A stretch of DNA of 64,000 nt from Sulfoacidibacillus thermotolerans (lineage in GTDB: Bacteria > Bacillota > Bacilli > Alicyclobacillales > SLC66), in contig NZ_MPDK01000006.1 of NCBI RefSeq assembly GCF_003144315.1, positions 62,001-126,000 on the forward strand, read 5' to 3'. Positions 1-8,745 of this stretch are shown here, piece by piece. Both the position numbers and the translations under genes were made by a program. Below the pieces are notes generated by a model. The model had not been told where the DNA came from. It did no database searches and was given only the letters and a program-made list of their open reading frames with translations. Each line of letters begins with the position of its first letter. Within the stretch, counting starts at the first letter, position 1.

Positions 1-1944
1 TCCGGGCACCCAGGACTTCCCATGGGCGCTGCCCCGATGGCTTATACGTTGTGGAGCCGCTTCCTCCGGCATAATCCAAAGAACCCATCCTTTGCAAACC
101 GAGATCGATTTATTTTATCTGCTGGGCATGGTTCGACACTTCTCTATAGCTTACTCCATCTATTTGGTTATGATCTAACGCTCGATGATTTAAAGCAGTT
201 TCGCCAATGGGGAAGTAAAACACCTGGACATCCCGAACGCGGGCATACACCAGGCGTTGAAACCACGACAGGCCCGCTTGGCCAAGGGATCGCTAATGCC
301 GTGGGTATGGCCATGGTCGAACGGTTTCTCGCCACAAAATACAATCGCCCGGAATTCCCTTTATTCGACCATCGCACCTATGCATTAGTGGGCGACGGCG
401 ATCTTATGGAGGGAATTTCTTACGAAGCTGCTTCACTTGCTGGACACCTTGCCCTTGACAAACTGATCGTATTGTATGATTCAAATGATATTTCACTGGA
501 TGGACCGACCGAAAACGCATTTACTGAAGACATCGTACAAAGGTTCACAGCCGCCAACTGGAACGTGCTGCGCGTCGAGGATGGCAATGACCTAAACGCA
601 ATTGCACAGGCTCTGCAGACCGCTCAAGAACAAACTGGTCGCCCCACACTCATTGAGGTGCGCACGACCATCGGATACGGAAGTCCAGGGCGCCAAGGAA
701 CTGCAAAAGCGCACGGTATGCCACTTGGCAGCGAAGAAGCGCGTTTGGCAAAAGCTGCATATGGTTGGCATTATGAAGAAGCATATACGGTGCCTAAAGA
801 AGTTCGTCAGCACCTCGCTCCATGGATTGAACAAGGTGAACGCATAGAGCGTGCCTGGAATGAGCAATTCAACCGCTATAAAGCAACTTATCCTGAGCTT
901 GGTGAAGAAGTCGAAAAAGTTTTGTACGGCCAACTGACAGACAACTGGGATGCTGAACTCCCAACTTTCACGCCGCAGTCCGGCGAATTTGCCACACGCC
1001 AAGCCTCCGGTCAAACGATCAATGCACTGGCAAAGCAGATCCCAAACCTGTTAGGTGGTTCTGCAGACCTCGCTTCTTCCAATGAAACAACCATAAAGAC
1101 AGAAGCCACCTTTTCTCGCCACAATTACGCGGGTAGAAATTTGTGGTTTGGAGTGCGTGAACACGCCATGGGAGCTATTTTAAACGGGATGGCAGCACAT
1201 GGCGGCGTCCGCGTCTACGGGGCTACCTTTCTTGTCTTTTCAGACTATCTGCGACCTGCAATTCGTCTTGCCGGGCTCATGAAATTGCCAGTGACCTACG
1301 TCTTTACCCATGACAGCATTGGAGTAGGCGAAGATGGTCCAACCCATCAACCGATTGAACATTTAGCGTCTTTGCGCATCATCCCAAACGTCGTGCTCAT
1401 TCGCCCCGCAGACGCCAATGAAACTGTCGCTGCATGGCGCTATAGCATAGGTCAAAATGAACATCCAGTAGCGCTCGCCTTAACTCGCCAAAAACTACCA
1501 GTTCTTCCCGGAACAGATCAATTGGCGCAAACAGGTGTCGCTCGAGGTGCTTATATCCTGAGTAAAGAAGCTACTGAACGGATTGACGCAATCCTACTTG
1601 CCTCAGGCTCTGAAGTCAGTCTTGCCTATCGAGCAAAACAGCGCTTAGAAGCGCAGGGACTCTCCATTCGCCTTGTGAGTATCCCGTCTTTTGCACTCTT
1701 TGACATGCAGGATCAAGCATATCGTGACGAGATCCTCCCTCCACACATCACCGCTCGTGTGGGTGTAGAAATGGCACATCCTTTTGGGTGGGATCGCTAT
1801 CTTGGAAATGCTGGAGAAATGGTCGGCATTGATCACTTTGGCGCGTCTGCCCCAGCGCCAGAACTCATGAAACACTTTGGCTTTACAGAAGACGCTGTGA
1901 TCAGCGCAACCCTGCGTAGCATCGAAAGGAGTCATCAAGCATGA
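1..1944 (+). CDS. tkt: Transketolase, 5' end cut off by the window
   Basis: Transketolase moves two-carbon ketol units between sugar phosphates in the non-oxidative pentose phosphate pathway, using thiamine diphosphate and a divalent metal in the cytoplasm. The frame is open from base 1 (reads [15 protein letters not shown]), the usual conserved block near the N-terminus, so the true start and a few tens of residues lie upstream. The thiamine-diphosphate motif GDGDLMEG and the following N ([10 protein letters not shown]) are present, as are the middle pyrimidine-binding domain ([29 protein letters not shown]) and the C-terminal domain ([16 protein letters not shown]). The stop overlaps the start of the transaldolase gene by 4 bases, so the two are translationally coupled. 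Product certain; paralogue identity (tkt or tktA) not resolvable. Confidence 0.96.
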   Translation, partial: SGHPGLPMGAAPMAYTLWSRFLRHNPKNPSFANRDRFILSAGHGSTLLYSLLHLFGYDLTLDDLKQFRQWGSKTPGHPERGHTPGVETTTGPLGQGIANAVGMAMVERFLATKYNRPEFPLFDHRTYALVGDGDLMEGISYEAASLAGHLALDKLIVLYDSNDISLDGPTENAFTEDIVQRFTAANWNVLRVEDGNDLNAIAQALQTAQEQTGRPTLIEVRTTIGYGSPGRQGTAKAHGMPLGSEEARLAKAAYGWHYEEAYTVPKEVRQHLAPWIEQGERIERAWNEQFNRYKATYPELGEEVEKVLYGQLTDNWDAELPTFTPQSGEFATRQASGQTINALAKQIPNLLGGSADLASSNETTIKTEATFSRHNYAGRNLWFGVREHAMGAILNGMAAHGGVRVYGATFLVFSDYLRPAIRLAGLMKLPVTYVFTHDSIGVGEDGPTHQPIEHLASLRIIPNVVLIRPADANETVAAWRYSIGQNEHPVALALTRQKLPVLPGTDQLAQTGVARGAYILSKEATERIDAILLASGSEVSLAYRAKQRLEAQGLSIRLVSIPSFALFDMQDQAYRDEILPPHITARVGVEMAHPFGWDRYLGNAGEMVGIDHFGASAPAPELMKHFGFTEDAVISATLRSIERSHQA

Positions 1945-3035
1945 ATCACCGCTTGCAAGAACTGATCGCACTAGGTCAAAGTCCTTGGCTTGACTATATT
2001 CGAAAAGACATGTTGAACAACGGTGATCTGGAGAGACAAGTCGCGTCTGGCCTGCGCGGCGTCACCTCCAACCCCGCCATTTTTGAAAATGCCATTGCAA
2101 AAAGTGATCTCTATAAAGAAGCAATCCAACAACTCGCCAAGTCGGGTGCTTCAACTGAAGCAATCTATGAAGCATTGACAACATCTGATATTGCGCAAGC
2201 GGCAGATATTTTGTCGCCTGTATTTAAAGCGACTGAAGGTGCAGACGGATATGTGAGCCTCGAAGTGCCCCCTGATTTGTGCGACGACCATGAACAGACT
2301 CTCATCGAAGCGCGACGTTTATGGCACATGATTAAGAAGCCTAATTTAATGATTAAAGTGCCGGCAACCGCTGAAGGTCTCATCGCTATCGAACAGCTGA
2401 TCAGTGAAGGGATCTCCGTAAATGTCACATTGATGTTTACGATGACAGACTATCAACAAGTCGCAGAGGCCTATTTACGCGGACTTGAACGCCGCGCAGT
2501 AAATGGCCTACCCCTTTCGACCGTCGCATCGGTTGCAAGTATTTTTGTCAGCCGTATAGATAGTGCAATCGAGACGCTCGCGCCACGCATCGATGTTTCT
2601 ACCCTCATTGGAAAAGTAGCTGTAGCAAACAGCCGAATGATTTACCGCGAATTTACTCGAATCTTTACGAGCGAGCGATTTGCTAAGTTACAAGCTCTCG
2701 GCGCTCGTGTACAACGCCCTCTTTTTGCGTCGACTGGGACAAAAAACAAACAACTTTCTGACGTGCTTTATGTCAATGAGCTGATTGGACCTAATACGGT
2801 GAATACGATGCCACCTGCAACACTTGAGGCATTCCTAGATCACGGAGTCGCTTCACGCACTGTCGATCAACATCAAACAGAGGATGCAGCGATTTTGAAT
2901 CAATGTGCAAGCCTTGGCATCGATCTCGAAGCAATTGGACAAGATTTAAAACAAAAAGGACTTGTACAATTCAAAGAAGCTTTCACCCGCTTACTGGCAG
3001 CTATTGAACATGAGGTTGCCAAAGTAAACTCATAA
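1941..3035 (+). CDS. tal: Transaldolase (long, about 364-residue type)
   Basis: Transaldolase transfers a dihydroxyacetone unit between sugar phosphates and completes the non-oxidative pentose phosphate pathway with the preceding transketolase. The protein has the family blocks [16 protein letters not shown] near residue 40, the Schiff-base lysine in [17 protein letters not shown], and [12 protein letters not shown]. At 364 residues it belongs to the longer mycobacterial/cyanobacterial-like class rather than the short 210-220-residue TalC type usual in Bacillus. The ATG overlaps the tkt stop (ATGA), with AAAGGAG a few bases upstream inside tkt. A strong hairpin follows the stop, so tkt-tal probably ends a transcription unit that begins left of the window. 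Confidence 0.95.
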   Translation: MNHRLQELIALGQSPWLDYIRKDMLNNGDLERQVASGLRGVTSNPAIFENAIAKSDLYKEAIQQLAKSGASTEAIYEALTTSDIAQAADILSPVFKATEGADGYVSLEVPPDLCDDHEQTLIEARRLWHMIKKPNLMIKVPATAEGLIAIEQLISEGISVNVTLMFTMTDYQQVAEAYLRGLERRAVNGLPLSTVASVASIFVSRIDSAIETLAPRIDVSTLIGKVAVANSRMIYREFTRIFTSERFAKLQALGARVQRPLFASTGTKNKQLSDVLYVNELIGPNTVNTMPPATLEAFLDHGVASRTVDQHQTEDAAILNQCASLGIDLEAIGQDLKQKGLVQFKEAFTRLLAAIEHEVAKVNS

Positions 3036-3042
3036 ATAGAAG

Positions 3043-3087
3043 AAAGGTCGAGCGGCATCAAGATGATTGAATGCCACTCGACCTTTT
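3043..3087 (+). terminator. Rho-independent terminator after tal
   Basis: A 14-bp stem (AGGTCGAGCGGCAT against ATGCCACTCGACCT, one G.T-type mismatch) closes a 12-base loop and is followed by TTTT. It begins 8 bases after the tal stop and lies before the convergent permease gene. The A-run on the left side could let it also stop transcription from the other direction. Confidence 0.85.
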
Positions 3088-3118
3088 CACTGTAAAATCG
3101 AATTCTAGAATGAAAAAA

Positions 3119-4525
3119 CTAAGCTACCCTTGCTGCTTGCTTCACTTGCGTCTTTTGCCCTAACTTCGTGAACAAGATATACAGCACAGCCGCCACTACA
3201 AACCCTACATAATATGAGATATCACCTAACTGTGGGAGTTTTGCGGCAATCAAACCCGTAAAAAGCGTCTGATTAAAGAAGAAACTTGACGCTGCAATCG
3301 CTAAGACAAATGCCCATAACCCCGCTTTAATACGTCCACTTCCCTCATAGAAGTCGGCAATCCGTTGACTGTGACGCCGATACAGAACATAATCCACTAA
3401 AACAATCGCCAGCCAAGGACTGACCCAGTAGCCCAACAACAACAAGAAATTATTATAACTATTATAGTATCCTTCCGCGCCTGCAAGATACGACAGCACG
3501 CCTCCTAAAATCCCTAACAGCATCGCCGCGACCCAACGTTTCGGAGCCAGCGTGCGCACCCATTTCACATCAATGGCCAACAACGAGAGTGATCCGGAGT
3601 AGATGTTCAATACATTTGCCGTAACAGTGCCTAAGATGATCGCTAACATCGCAAATACGACAAGAACGTGCGGCATCAAACCCGTCACGAGATCTGTCGG
3701 GGTCGTGATGTTCTTTACCGTCGCCAATCCAGCCCCCAACAATTCAAGCCAAACTGCTGGTATGACATTCCCCCAGAATGCCGAATGAAACGCTTTTTTA
3801 AATGATGTACTCTGAGGGAGATAGCGACTATAGTCTGAACTAAATGTCAACCAGCCCATCATATAAGATAAAGAAGTGCCCATCGCAAGAACAAATGATC
3901 CAAAGAGTCCACTATAGAGAGGGGCTTTCATATTTACAGCAATACCAAAATGAATATGGCCAAGTGCATAAACACTTACGATTAAAAAAATCACAGCTAA
4001 AAAAACTGCAGAAATACGCTCGACAAAATGAATTAAATTATGTCCATAAATACTGACCACTGCCTGGATCACAATCATAATCAGCAAATCGCCAACAAAT
4101 CCAACGGGCAATAACCATTGTAGAGCATATACACCAAGAACTGTATTTACTGCATACCAGCCAATCCCCGAAATAAAATTAAAAAAGGCAGGTACAAAAT
4201 TCCCATAGAAGCCAAATGCTCCGCGAGATTGAATCAACTGCGGAATTCCCCATTTATAGCCAAACATTGTGAGAAATCCAATCGCCGCTGCTCCGAGCGC
4301 TGTCCCCACAATGATTGAAAGGGCTGCTTGTGCCAAATTGAGACCAAACAATCCGACAGACAGTGCGCCAAGAGTTAATGTCGCAAATTCCAAATTGGCG
4401 CTAAACCATAAGGTAAATAGGTTGCGCGGCTTCCCGTGCCGCTCTTCTGTGGAGATCGGATCAATGCCGTGGGGCTCAACATGTAAAACCTCATCCCCAT
4501 AATAGTTTACCTCTGTTGACTCCAT
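3119..4525 (-). CDS. NCS1-family purine/cytosine-type permease
   Basis: A polytopic membrane transporter of the nucleobase:cation symporter-1 family (purines, cytosine, allantoin or hydantoins). Twelve hydrophobic segments can be followed through the sequence. The N-terminal cytoplasmic part ends in GKPRNLFTLWFSANLEF, and TM2-3 contain GYKWGIPQLIQSRGAFGFYG and FFNFISGIGWYAVN, which are family hallmarks. I chose the ATG at 4525 because AGGGAGG lies 5 bases ahead of it; an in-frame ATG 15 bases earlier overlaps that ribosome site. The upstream DNA holds a promoter and a paired PurR-box, which favours a purine base as substrate. It is convergent with tal and divergent from hsp20. The exact substrate cannot be read from sequence. 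Confidence 0.88.
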   Translation of the reverse strand: MESTEVNYYGDEVLHVEPHGIDPISTEERHGKPRNLFTLWFSANLEFATLTLGALSVGLFGLNLAQAALSIIVGTALGAAAIGFLTMFGYKWGIPQLIQSRGAFGFYGNFVPAFFNFISGIGWYAVNTVLGVYALQWLLPVGFVGDLLIMIVIQAVVSIYGHNLIHFVERISAVFLAVIFLIVSVYALGHIHFGIAVNMKAPLYSGLFGSFVLAMGTSLSYMMGWLTFSSDYSRYLPQSTSFKKAFHSAFWGNVIPAVWLELLGAGLATVKNITTPTDLVTGLMPHVLVVFAMLAIILGTVTANVLNIYSGSLSLLAIDVKWVRTLAPKRWVAAMLLGILGGVLSYLAGAEGYYNSYNNFLLLLGYWVSPWLAIVLVDYVLYRRHSQRIADFYEGSGRIKAGLWAFVLAIAASSFFFNQTLFTGLIAAKLPQLGDISYYVGFVVAAVLYILFTKLGQKTQVKQAARVA

Positions 4526-4573
4526 GAGAACCTCCCTCATCTACTTTTCAATCAGTGCATGATGCTACTTATT

Positions 4574-4601
4574 ATGATACGGAACTATACGATTCAGTCA
4601 A
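4574..4601 (-). promoter_or_regulatory. Sigma-A-type promoter of the NCS1 permease
   Basis: On the minus strand TTGACT (-35) and TATCAT (-10) are 16 bases apart, about 50 bases upstream of the chosen start codon. The PurR-like inverted repeat lies immediately upstream of the -35 box, the usual arrangement for PurR repression in Bacillus. Confidence 0.6.
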
Positions 4602-4610
4602 TAGAAAACA

Positions 4611-4644
4611 CGAACATATCCCAACAAAATTTCCTAAATGTTCG
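4611..4644. promoter_or_regulatory. Candidate PurR operator (paired PurBoxes)
   Basis: CGAACAT at 4611-4617 and its perfect inverse ATGTTCG at 4638-4644 are separated by 20 bases. With flanking A/T bases each half resembles the B. subtilis PurBox (AWWWCCGAACWWT), which occurs as a divergent pair about 16-17 bases apart. It lies between the divergent permease and hsp20 genes and abuts the permease promoter. PurR responds to PRPP, so the permease would be derepressed when purines are short. The match is by eye. Confidence 0.65.
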
Positions 4645-4708
4645 TATCCGCATGTGCCCACACTTCGTGCTAAAAATGCCATAAGACATAAAGGAGGAGG
4701 GCGATTTT

Positions 4709-5134
4709 ATGCGGAAATTACGTGACAGTGATGGCCAGCCTAGTCCATGGCAAGATTTTCTCCAATTCCCCTTCGATCCGAGTATTAAAAAATGGTTAGC
4801 GTGGCTCGACCCCAAACGTCTCGATGCATTCTTTGCTGAATTTGAACAACAAGTCGTTGTAACAGAGACGAAAGATCATTATGACATTATTGTAAATTTG
4901 CCAGGGGTGAAAAATCCGGAGGACATTACTGCGACCCTGCAGGGGCAAGTGATCCATTTAAAACGTCAAGTACAGCGAGAAACACGCGTAGATCGCGATC
5001 ATAGCACAATATCTTCTTTTTATTACCATCATTTCGAACGAGCTGTACACCTTGAAAAAGCGGTTCGCTGGCGCGATCGCACCATCACCTGTACATCTGG
5101 CCGTTGGCAATTGCGGCTACCTAAAAAGAACTAG
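4709..5134 (+). CDS. Hsp20/alpha-crystallin family small heat shock protein
   Basis: A 141-residue protein with the alpha-crystallin domain from about residue 45 on: VVVTETKDHYDIIVNLPGVKNPEDITATLQG is divided over two beta strands, and the C-terminal strand shows the FERAVHLEKAVRW pattern. Small heat shock proteins bind unfolding proteins without ATP. In Bacillus, short members such as CotP are spore-coat proteins, and the gene neighbours here are sporulation genes, so a coat role is possible but not shown. AAAGGAGGAGGG lies just before the ATG. The canonical C-terminal I-x-I motif is not obvious (it ends LRLPKKN), so oligomerisation may differ from classical members. Confidence 0.85.
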   Translation: MRKLRDSDGQPSPWQDFLQFPFDPSIKKWLAWLDPKRLDAFFAEFEQQVVVTETKDHYDIIVNLPGVKNPEDITATLQGQVIHLKRQVQRETRVDRDHSTISSFYYHHFERAVHLEKAVRWRDRTITCTSGRWQLRLPKKN

Positions 5135-5196
5135 GCCCACTTCGTATAATGAACCCGTCACTTGTAGAATCTATCGCTAGGGGAGGTGATTCAGTG

Positions 5197-5373
5197 ATGT
5201 TGAGTGGAGTAAAATGTCTTGTCGACCAGTGTGTATACAACCAATCCCTGCATTGCACGGCTGCATCCATTTTAATTAAATCGCAAGGGAATGACGTTGT
5301 GGGAACAACTCGTGGGACATTGTGTGATACATTCTCCTATCGTAATCCGAATCACCCCAAAACCCAATCTTAA
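5197..5373 (+). CDS. DUF1540 family small cysteine-rich protein
   Basis: A 58-residue protein with the DUF1540 cysteine pattern: KCLVDQCVYN, then HCTAASILI, then a final TLCDTF. The four to five cysteines suggest a small metal or disulfide fold; members are common in spore formers and have no settled function. The ATG at 5197 is preceded by GGGGAGGTGA with 6-7 bases spacing, so the longer frame beginning at 5149 is not used. A GTG at 5194 is an alternative start. The gene lies between hsp20 and the 3' part of spoVR (convergent), with an inverted repeat after the stop. Confidence 0.8.
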   Translation: MLSGVKCLVDQCVYNQSLHCTAASILIKSQGNDVVGTTRGTLCDTFSYRNPNHPKTQS

Positions 5374-5379
5374 GTAAAA

Positions 5380-5411
5380 GAGCGCCAAAGCTTTTGTCCC
5401 CTTTGGCGCTC
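5380..5411. terminator. Bidirectional hairpin between the DUF1540 gene and spoVR
   Basis: GAGCGCCAAAG and CTTTGGCGCTC form a perfect 11-bp stem with a 10-base loop. It sits 7 bases after the DUF1540 stop and 20 bases beyond the spoVR stop of the convergent strand. The T-run is weak on either side, so termination is likely but not certain. Confidence 0.65.
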
Positions 5412-5430
5412 GAACTTACAGCACTAAAAT

Positions 5431-6068
5431 TTATAGAAATTTCCTCGTCATCTTTTTCCCATCATAGGTAAAAAGAACTGATCTCCCTTCCACAACCGTC
5501 TCTAAATGGATCGACCTGCCCCACAATCGATATACATAAGGGAGCGTCTTTTCCGTATACTTCACATCCAGTTCAACCCCTTCATAGGCATGTCGCAAAT
5601 AGAGTTCCCCTGTCAATTGGTAATCCCCATCTTGCACCAAAATCACTGGATATCCACCATTCACGCGTGATGCACAGAGTTTATCACGCACCTTTTCCCA
5701 ATCTTTTTCGACGATCCGCCACTCATTCCCAACTTTTTGATAGAGATATAAGTCCAACTCTTCGACTAAATCTCTTGTCAAATAGTTGCGAATAAAAGAA
5801 GCATCACTTTCCGTTTCACGTACCTCAAAAATCTTCGCACGCCCCTGACCAGGTTGTAAGCCAAATCGCTTTTGCTCTTCTGCGCTTGGGTGATCGTAGT
5901 GTTTTTCAATCGCTTCCCACAATTTTACACCCAGTAAATACGGGTTGAGACTAGTGCGCGAGGGTAAGACGACGCCTGAATGTGTGTGTGCAAAGTCTAA
6001 TGCTTCTGCATCGGTCAATTCCATTTCACGCATGATTCGTAAATGCCAATACGTAGCCCAGCCTTCGT
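5431..6068 (-). CDS. spoVR: spoVR, 3' segment (cut off from its 5' half by element E1)
   Basis: This segment encodes the C-terminal 208 residues of SpoVR after the shared repeat codons for EGW: ATYWHLRIMREMELTDAEAL, then HSGVVLPSRTSLNPYLLG. These blocks normally follow directly on ETKIMNEGW, which ends the other half at 13214. Upstream of 6068 the frame runs on as open but unrelated sequence (to 6141) with no ribosome site, so the piece has no start of its own. Joining 14020-13214 to 6057-5431 gives an uninterrupted 477-residue protein, close to the 468 of B. subtilis SpoVR. SpoVR is a mother-cell protein affecting spore cortex; its biochemical role is unknown. It is not a decayed pseudogene: both halves are fully open and conserved. 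Confidence 0.93.
6058..6068 (-). repeat. E1 attachment core, copy 1 (spoVR 3' junction)
   Basis: The 11-bp core ACGAAGGCTGG (minus strand) ends with codons for EGW of the 3' half of spoVR. The bases on both sides differ from those of the other copy, so the repeat is exactly 11 bp. Confidence 0.92.
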
Positions 6069-6078
6069 ATCGCAAAAG
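6061..6078 (+). repeat. E1 inverted arm, left end
   Basis: GCCTTCGTATCGCAAAAG, the exact reverse complement of the arm at 13197-13214. In the excised circle the two 18-bp arms would flank a central CA (TG on the minus strand), giving a 38-bp site symmetrical except for its middle two bases. That is the expected form of a serine-integrase attP. Confidence 0.88.
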
Positions 6079-6179
6079 AACTTCCTGCAAAAAGTCCACC
6101 CCATATGAACGGAGGAGTATAAATACAGGACAACCGCACACAATAAGTTTGTATTGAATTAAATTTCAACACTGGTGGT

Positions 6180-7583
6180 GTGAAGGTGGAAACGATCTGG
6201 CTTGACCGATGGCAATTTGGCATCACAACCGTCTATCACTTTTTCTTTGTCCCTTTGACCATTGGACTTGCGTTCCTCATCAGTATTATGGAGACCCTCT
6301 ACGTCGTCAAAAAAGATACCATGTATCGGCGCATGGCGCAGTTTTGGGCAAAACTATTTCTCATCAATTTCGCCACAGGCGTTATTACAGGGATTATGCA
6401 AGAATTTCAATTTGGGATGAACTGGGCTTCTTATTCACGTTTCGTTGGAGATATTTTCGGTCCTCCACTTGCGATTGAAGCACTGGCCGCCTTTTTTTTA
6501 GAGTCCGCGTTTGTGGGAGCATGGCTATTTGGGTGGGATAAATTACCCCCTAAAGTGCATCTCTTTACGATCTGGATGGTCACGGTCGGTACCAGTCTTT
6601 CTGCCTTCTGGATTCTCGCCGCCAATTCCTTTATGCAAGAGCCAGTAGGTTACGTTCTGGCTCATGGACGTGCAGAAATGAGAAGCTTTGGAGCGGTCAT
6701 TGTCAATCCACAACTACGCCTTGAATTTCCGCATGTTTGGCTTGGTGCCATCACAACCGGAGCCTTCTTTGTCGCTGGCGTAAGTGCTTACTATTTGCTG
6801 CGCAAGCGCGAAGTCGCTCTGTTTGCTCAATCATTTCGACTCTCTATTTTTACAGCAGTGATCTCAAGTGTATTAGTACTTGTCGTGGGACATGCTCAAG
6901 CACAACACCTGATGAAAGCTCAACCCATGAAAATGGCTGCCGCTGAGGCGCTCTGGCACACGAGTCCCTACCACGCTCCTTGGACATTGGTAGCTTGGAT
7001 TGACTCGAAACACCATAGCGATCCATTTACGATCAAAATTCCCTACGTGCTAAGTATTCTTTCCTATAATCACACATACGGCAAGGTTCCTGGCATCGAT
7101 GAACTACAAGCTAAATATCAGAAACAATACGGGCCAGGGAACTATGTGCCTTCCGTATGGGTCGAATTCTGGACATTTCGCATCATGGTGTTTGCAGGTA
7201 CGATCATGATTTTCCTACCATTATACGGAACATTTTATGGACTGCGCCGCGATGAACTATTTGTGACGCGACGAACCTATCTGCGATGGATGCCATGGGC
7301 GATTAGCTTGCCGTACCTTGCGAATACCACAGGTTGGATTATGACCGAAATGGGAAGGCAACCATGGGTTGTTTACGGATTGTTAAAAACTAATCATGGG
7401 ATTTCTCCAACTGTTGGTTCACCCCTCATTTGGATGTCAATCTTAGGGTTTGGCGCAATCTATACGGTCTTTGCGGTAATTGATGTATTTCTTTTCGTCA
7501 AATTTATCCGCAAAGGGCCCGATCCAGAATTCGCATCTGATGAAATGGACGCAAAGTCGGTTCGTCCGTTATTTGAATCTTGA
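6180..7583 (+). CDS. cydA: Cytochrome bd ubiquinol oxidase subunit I
   Basis: CydA carries the quinol site and the three hemes of cytochrome bd, a membrane oxidase that reduces O2 to water without pumping protons. The 467-residue protein starts with LDRWQFGITTVYHFFFVPLT (first heme-ligand histidine), has FGMNWASYSRFVGDIFG, FPHVWLGA, and the quinol-oxidase signature MGRQPWVVYG. The Q-loop is short, as in Firmicutes and cyanide-insensitive oxidases. The start is GTG at 6180, 111 bp inside the left end of E1. It precedes cydB by 47 bases, and cydCD assembly genes are not in the window. Cytochrome bd is known to resist sulfide, which fits the sulfide genes further right in the same element. Confidence 0.95.
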   Translation: MKVETIWLDRWQFGITTVYHFFFVPLTIGLAFLISIMETLYVVKKDTMYRRMAQFWAKLFLINFATGVITGIMQEFQFGMNWASYSRFVGDIFGPPLAIEALAAFFLESAFVGAWLFGWDKLPPKVHLFTIWMVTVGTSLSAFWILAANSFMQEPVGYVLAHGRAEMRSFGAVIVNPQLRLEFPHVWLGAITTGAFFVAGVSAYYLLRKREVALFAQSFRLSIFTAVISSVLVLVVGHAQAQHLMKAQPMKMAAAEALWHTSPYHAPWTLVAWIDSKHHSDPFTIKIPYVLSILSYNHTYGKVPGIDELQAKYQKQYGPGNYVPSVWVEFWTFRIMVFAGTIMIFLPLYGTFYGLRRDELFVTRRTYLRWMPWAISLPYLANTTGWIMTEMGRQPWVVYGLLKTNHGISPTVGSPLIWMSILGFGAIYTVFAVIDVFLFVKFIRKGPDPEFASDEMDAKSVRPLFES

Positions 7584-7630
7584 CCTTGCGATTACCAAGA
7601 CCTATGACGTCTTTTACGAGGTGAACCTTG

Positions 7631-8644
7631 ATGGATCTAAACACATTGTGGTTTATTTTAATCGCTGTACTGTTTATCGGTTTTTTCATCTTAGAAGGAT
7701 TTGATTATGGTGTTGGGATGATTACACCTTTCTTAGGGAAAACAGATGAAGAACGCCGATTGCTGATCAACAGTATTGGTCCCTTTTGGGATGCGAACGA
7801 AGTGTGGTTTATCACAGCAGGTGGGGCACTATTTGCCGCCTTTCCAAATTGGTATGCCACTTTATTTAGCGGCTTTTATGTTGCGCTGTTTCTGCTGTTA
7901 ATTGCGCTCATGATGCGCGGGGTCGCATTTGAATTTCGCAGCAAATTGAGTCATCCAAGCTGGCGTAGCTTATGGGATTGGGCAGCCTTCACTGGGAGTT
8001 TGTTGCCCCCGTTTCTTTGGGGTGTGGCCCTGGCAAACTTTATGCATGGCGTACCAATCGATCAACACATGAACTTCACAGGATCTTTCTGGGATTTGCT
8101 AAACCCCTATGCCCTGCTTGGCGGGATTAGTTTAACTCTGATGTGTCTTTTGCACGGCGCCTTATTTCTCACCTTGCGATTTCATGGAGAACTTCAGGAA
8201 CGAGCAAGAAACGCAGCAAAGCGCATTGGAATTTGGACCACTCTGACCATGTTTTTCTTTGTGATTTACAGTTACTACGAAACAGACATCTTCCAAAAAG
8301 TCGGTTTGGATCCCGGAAGTTTACCTGTCTTTGCCGGAATGTCTATTCTCTCTGTCCCCTTTTTGATTTTTACAAAACACGATGGCTGGGCATTTTTATT
8401 TAGCTCCTCCACCATCGCCTTTTCCGTGGCTACTGTCTTTTTTGACTTGTTCCCACGTGTGATGATCAGTTCTCTGAATCCTGCATGGGATTTAACCATT
8501 TACAACGCCGCAGGCAGTCACTATTCTCTAACCATTATGTCAATTGTAGCAGTAACCATTCTCCCCATTGTGATCCTCTACCAAGCTTGGACTTACTGGG
8601 TTTTTCGACACCGCCTACAACCAGGTGGACATCTGGATTACTAA
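7631..8644 (+). CDS. cydB: Cytochrome bd ubiquinol oxidase subunit II
   Basis: CydB is the second integral membrane subunit of cytochrome bd. The 337-residue protein shows the N-terminal signature FFILEGFDYGVGMITPFLG and the conserved INSIGPFWDANEVWFITAGG, followed by about eight hydrophobic segments. The ATG at 7631 has GAGGTGA seven bases upstream; the TTG just before it is not needed. It forms an operon with cydA and ends in a strong hairpin. It lies fully inside E1, so the oxidase would leave the chromosome with the element if excision occurs. Confidence 0.95.
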   Translation: MDLNTLWFILIAVLFIGFFILEGFDYGVGMITPFLGKTDEERRLLINSIGPFWDANEVWFITAGGALFAAFPNWYATLFSGFYVALFLLLIALMMRGVAFEFRSKLSHPSWRSLWDWAAFTGSLLPPFLWGVALANFMHGVPIDQHMNFTGSFWDLLNPYALLGGISLTLMCLLHGALFLTLRFHGELQERARNAAKRIGIWTTLTMFFFVIYSYYETDIFQKVGLDPGSLPVFAGMSILSVPFLIFTKHDGWAFLFSSSTIAFSVATVFFDLFPRVMISSLNPAWDLTIYNAAGSHYSLTIMSIVAVTILPIVILYQAWTYWVFRHRLQPGGHLDY

Positions 8645-8655
8645 TTACAAACACT

Positions 8656-8716
8656 CACCAAAAGATCGAGGCCTACAATACCAGTACGATTTGGTATAGG
8701 CCTCGATCTTTTGGTG
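8656..8716. terminator. Long hairpin after cydB
   Basis: CACCAAAAGATCGAGGCCTA pairs with its inverse TAGGCCTCGATCTTTTGGTG, extended inward by ATACCA/TGGTAT after a 3-base bulge. It lies between cydB and the convergent rhodanese/MBL gene, with internal A/T-runs on both sides of the stem, so it can act for both strands. Confidence 0.85.
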
Positions 8717-8745
8717 CGATCAAAATGAGTGAAACGTGAGATTTG

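Noticed and set aside
592-1014. Antisense open frame within tkt
   Set aside because: It lacks a ribosome site and is a coding-strand shadow of a very conserved enzyme.
3844-4056. Plus-strand open frame inside the permease gene
   Set aside because: It is antisense to the membrane helices of the permease, with no ribosome site; a shadow.
5431-6141. spoVR halves as decayed pseudogenes or two separate small genes
   Set aside because: Both halves are open and conserved, share a direct repeat, and join exactly in frame across a recombinase-bearing element. The 3' half has no start site of its own.
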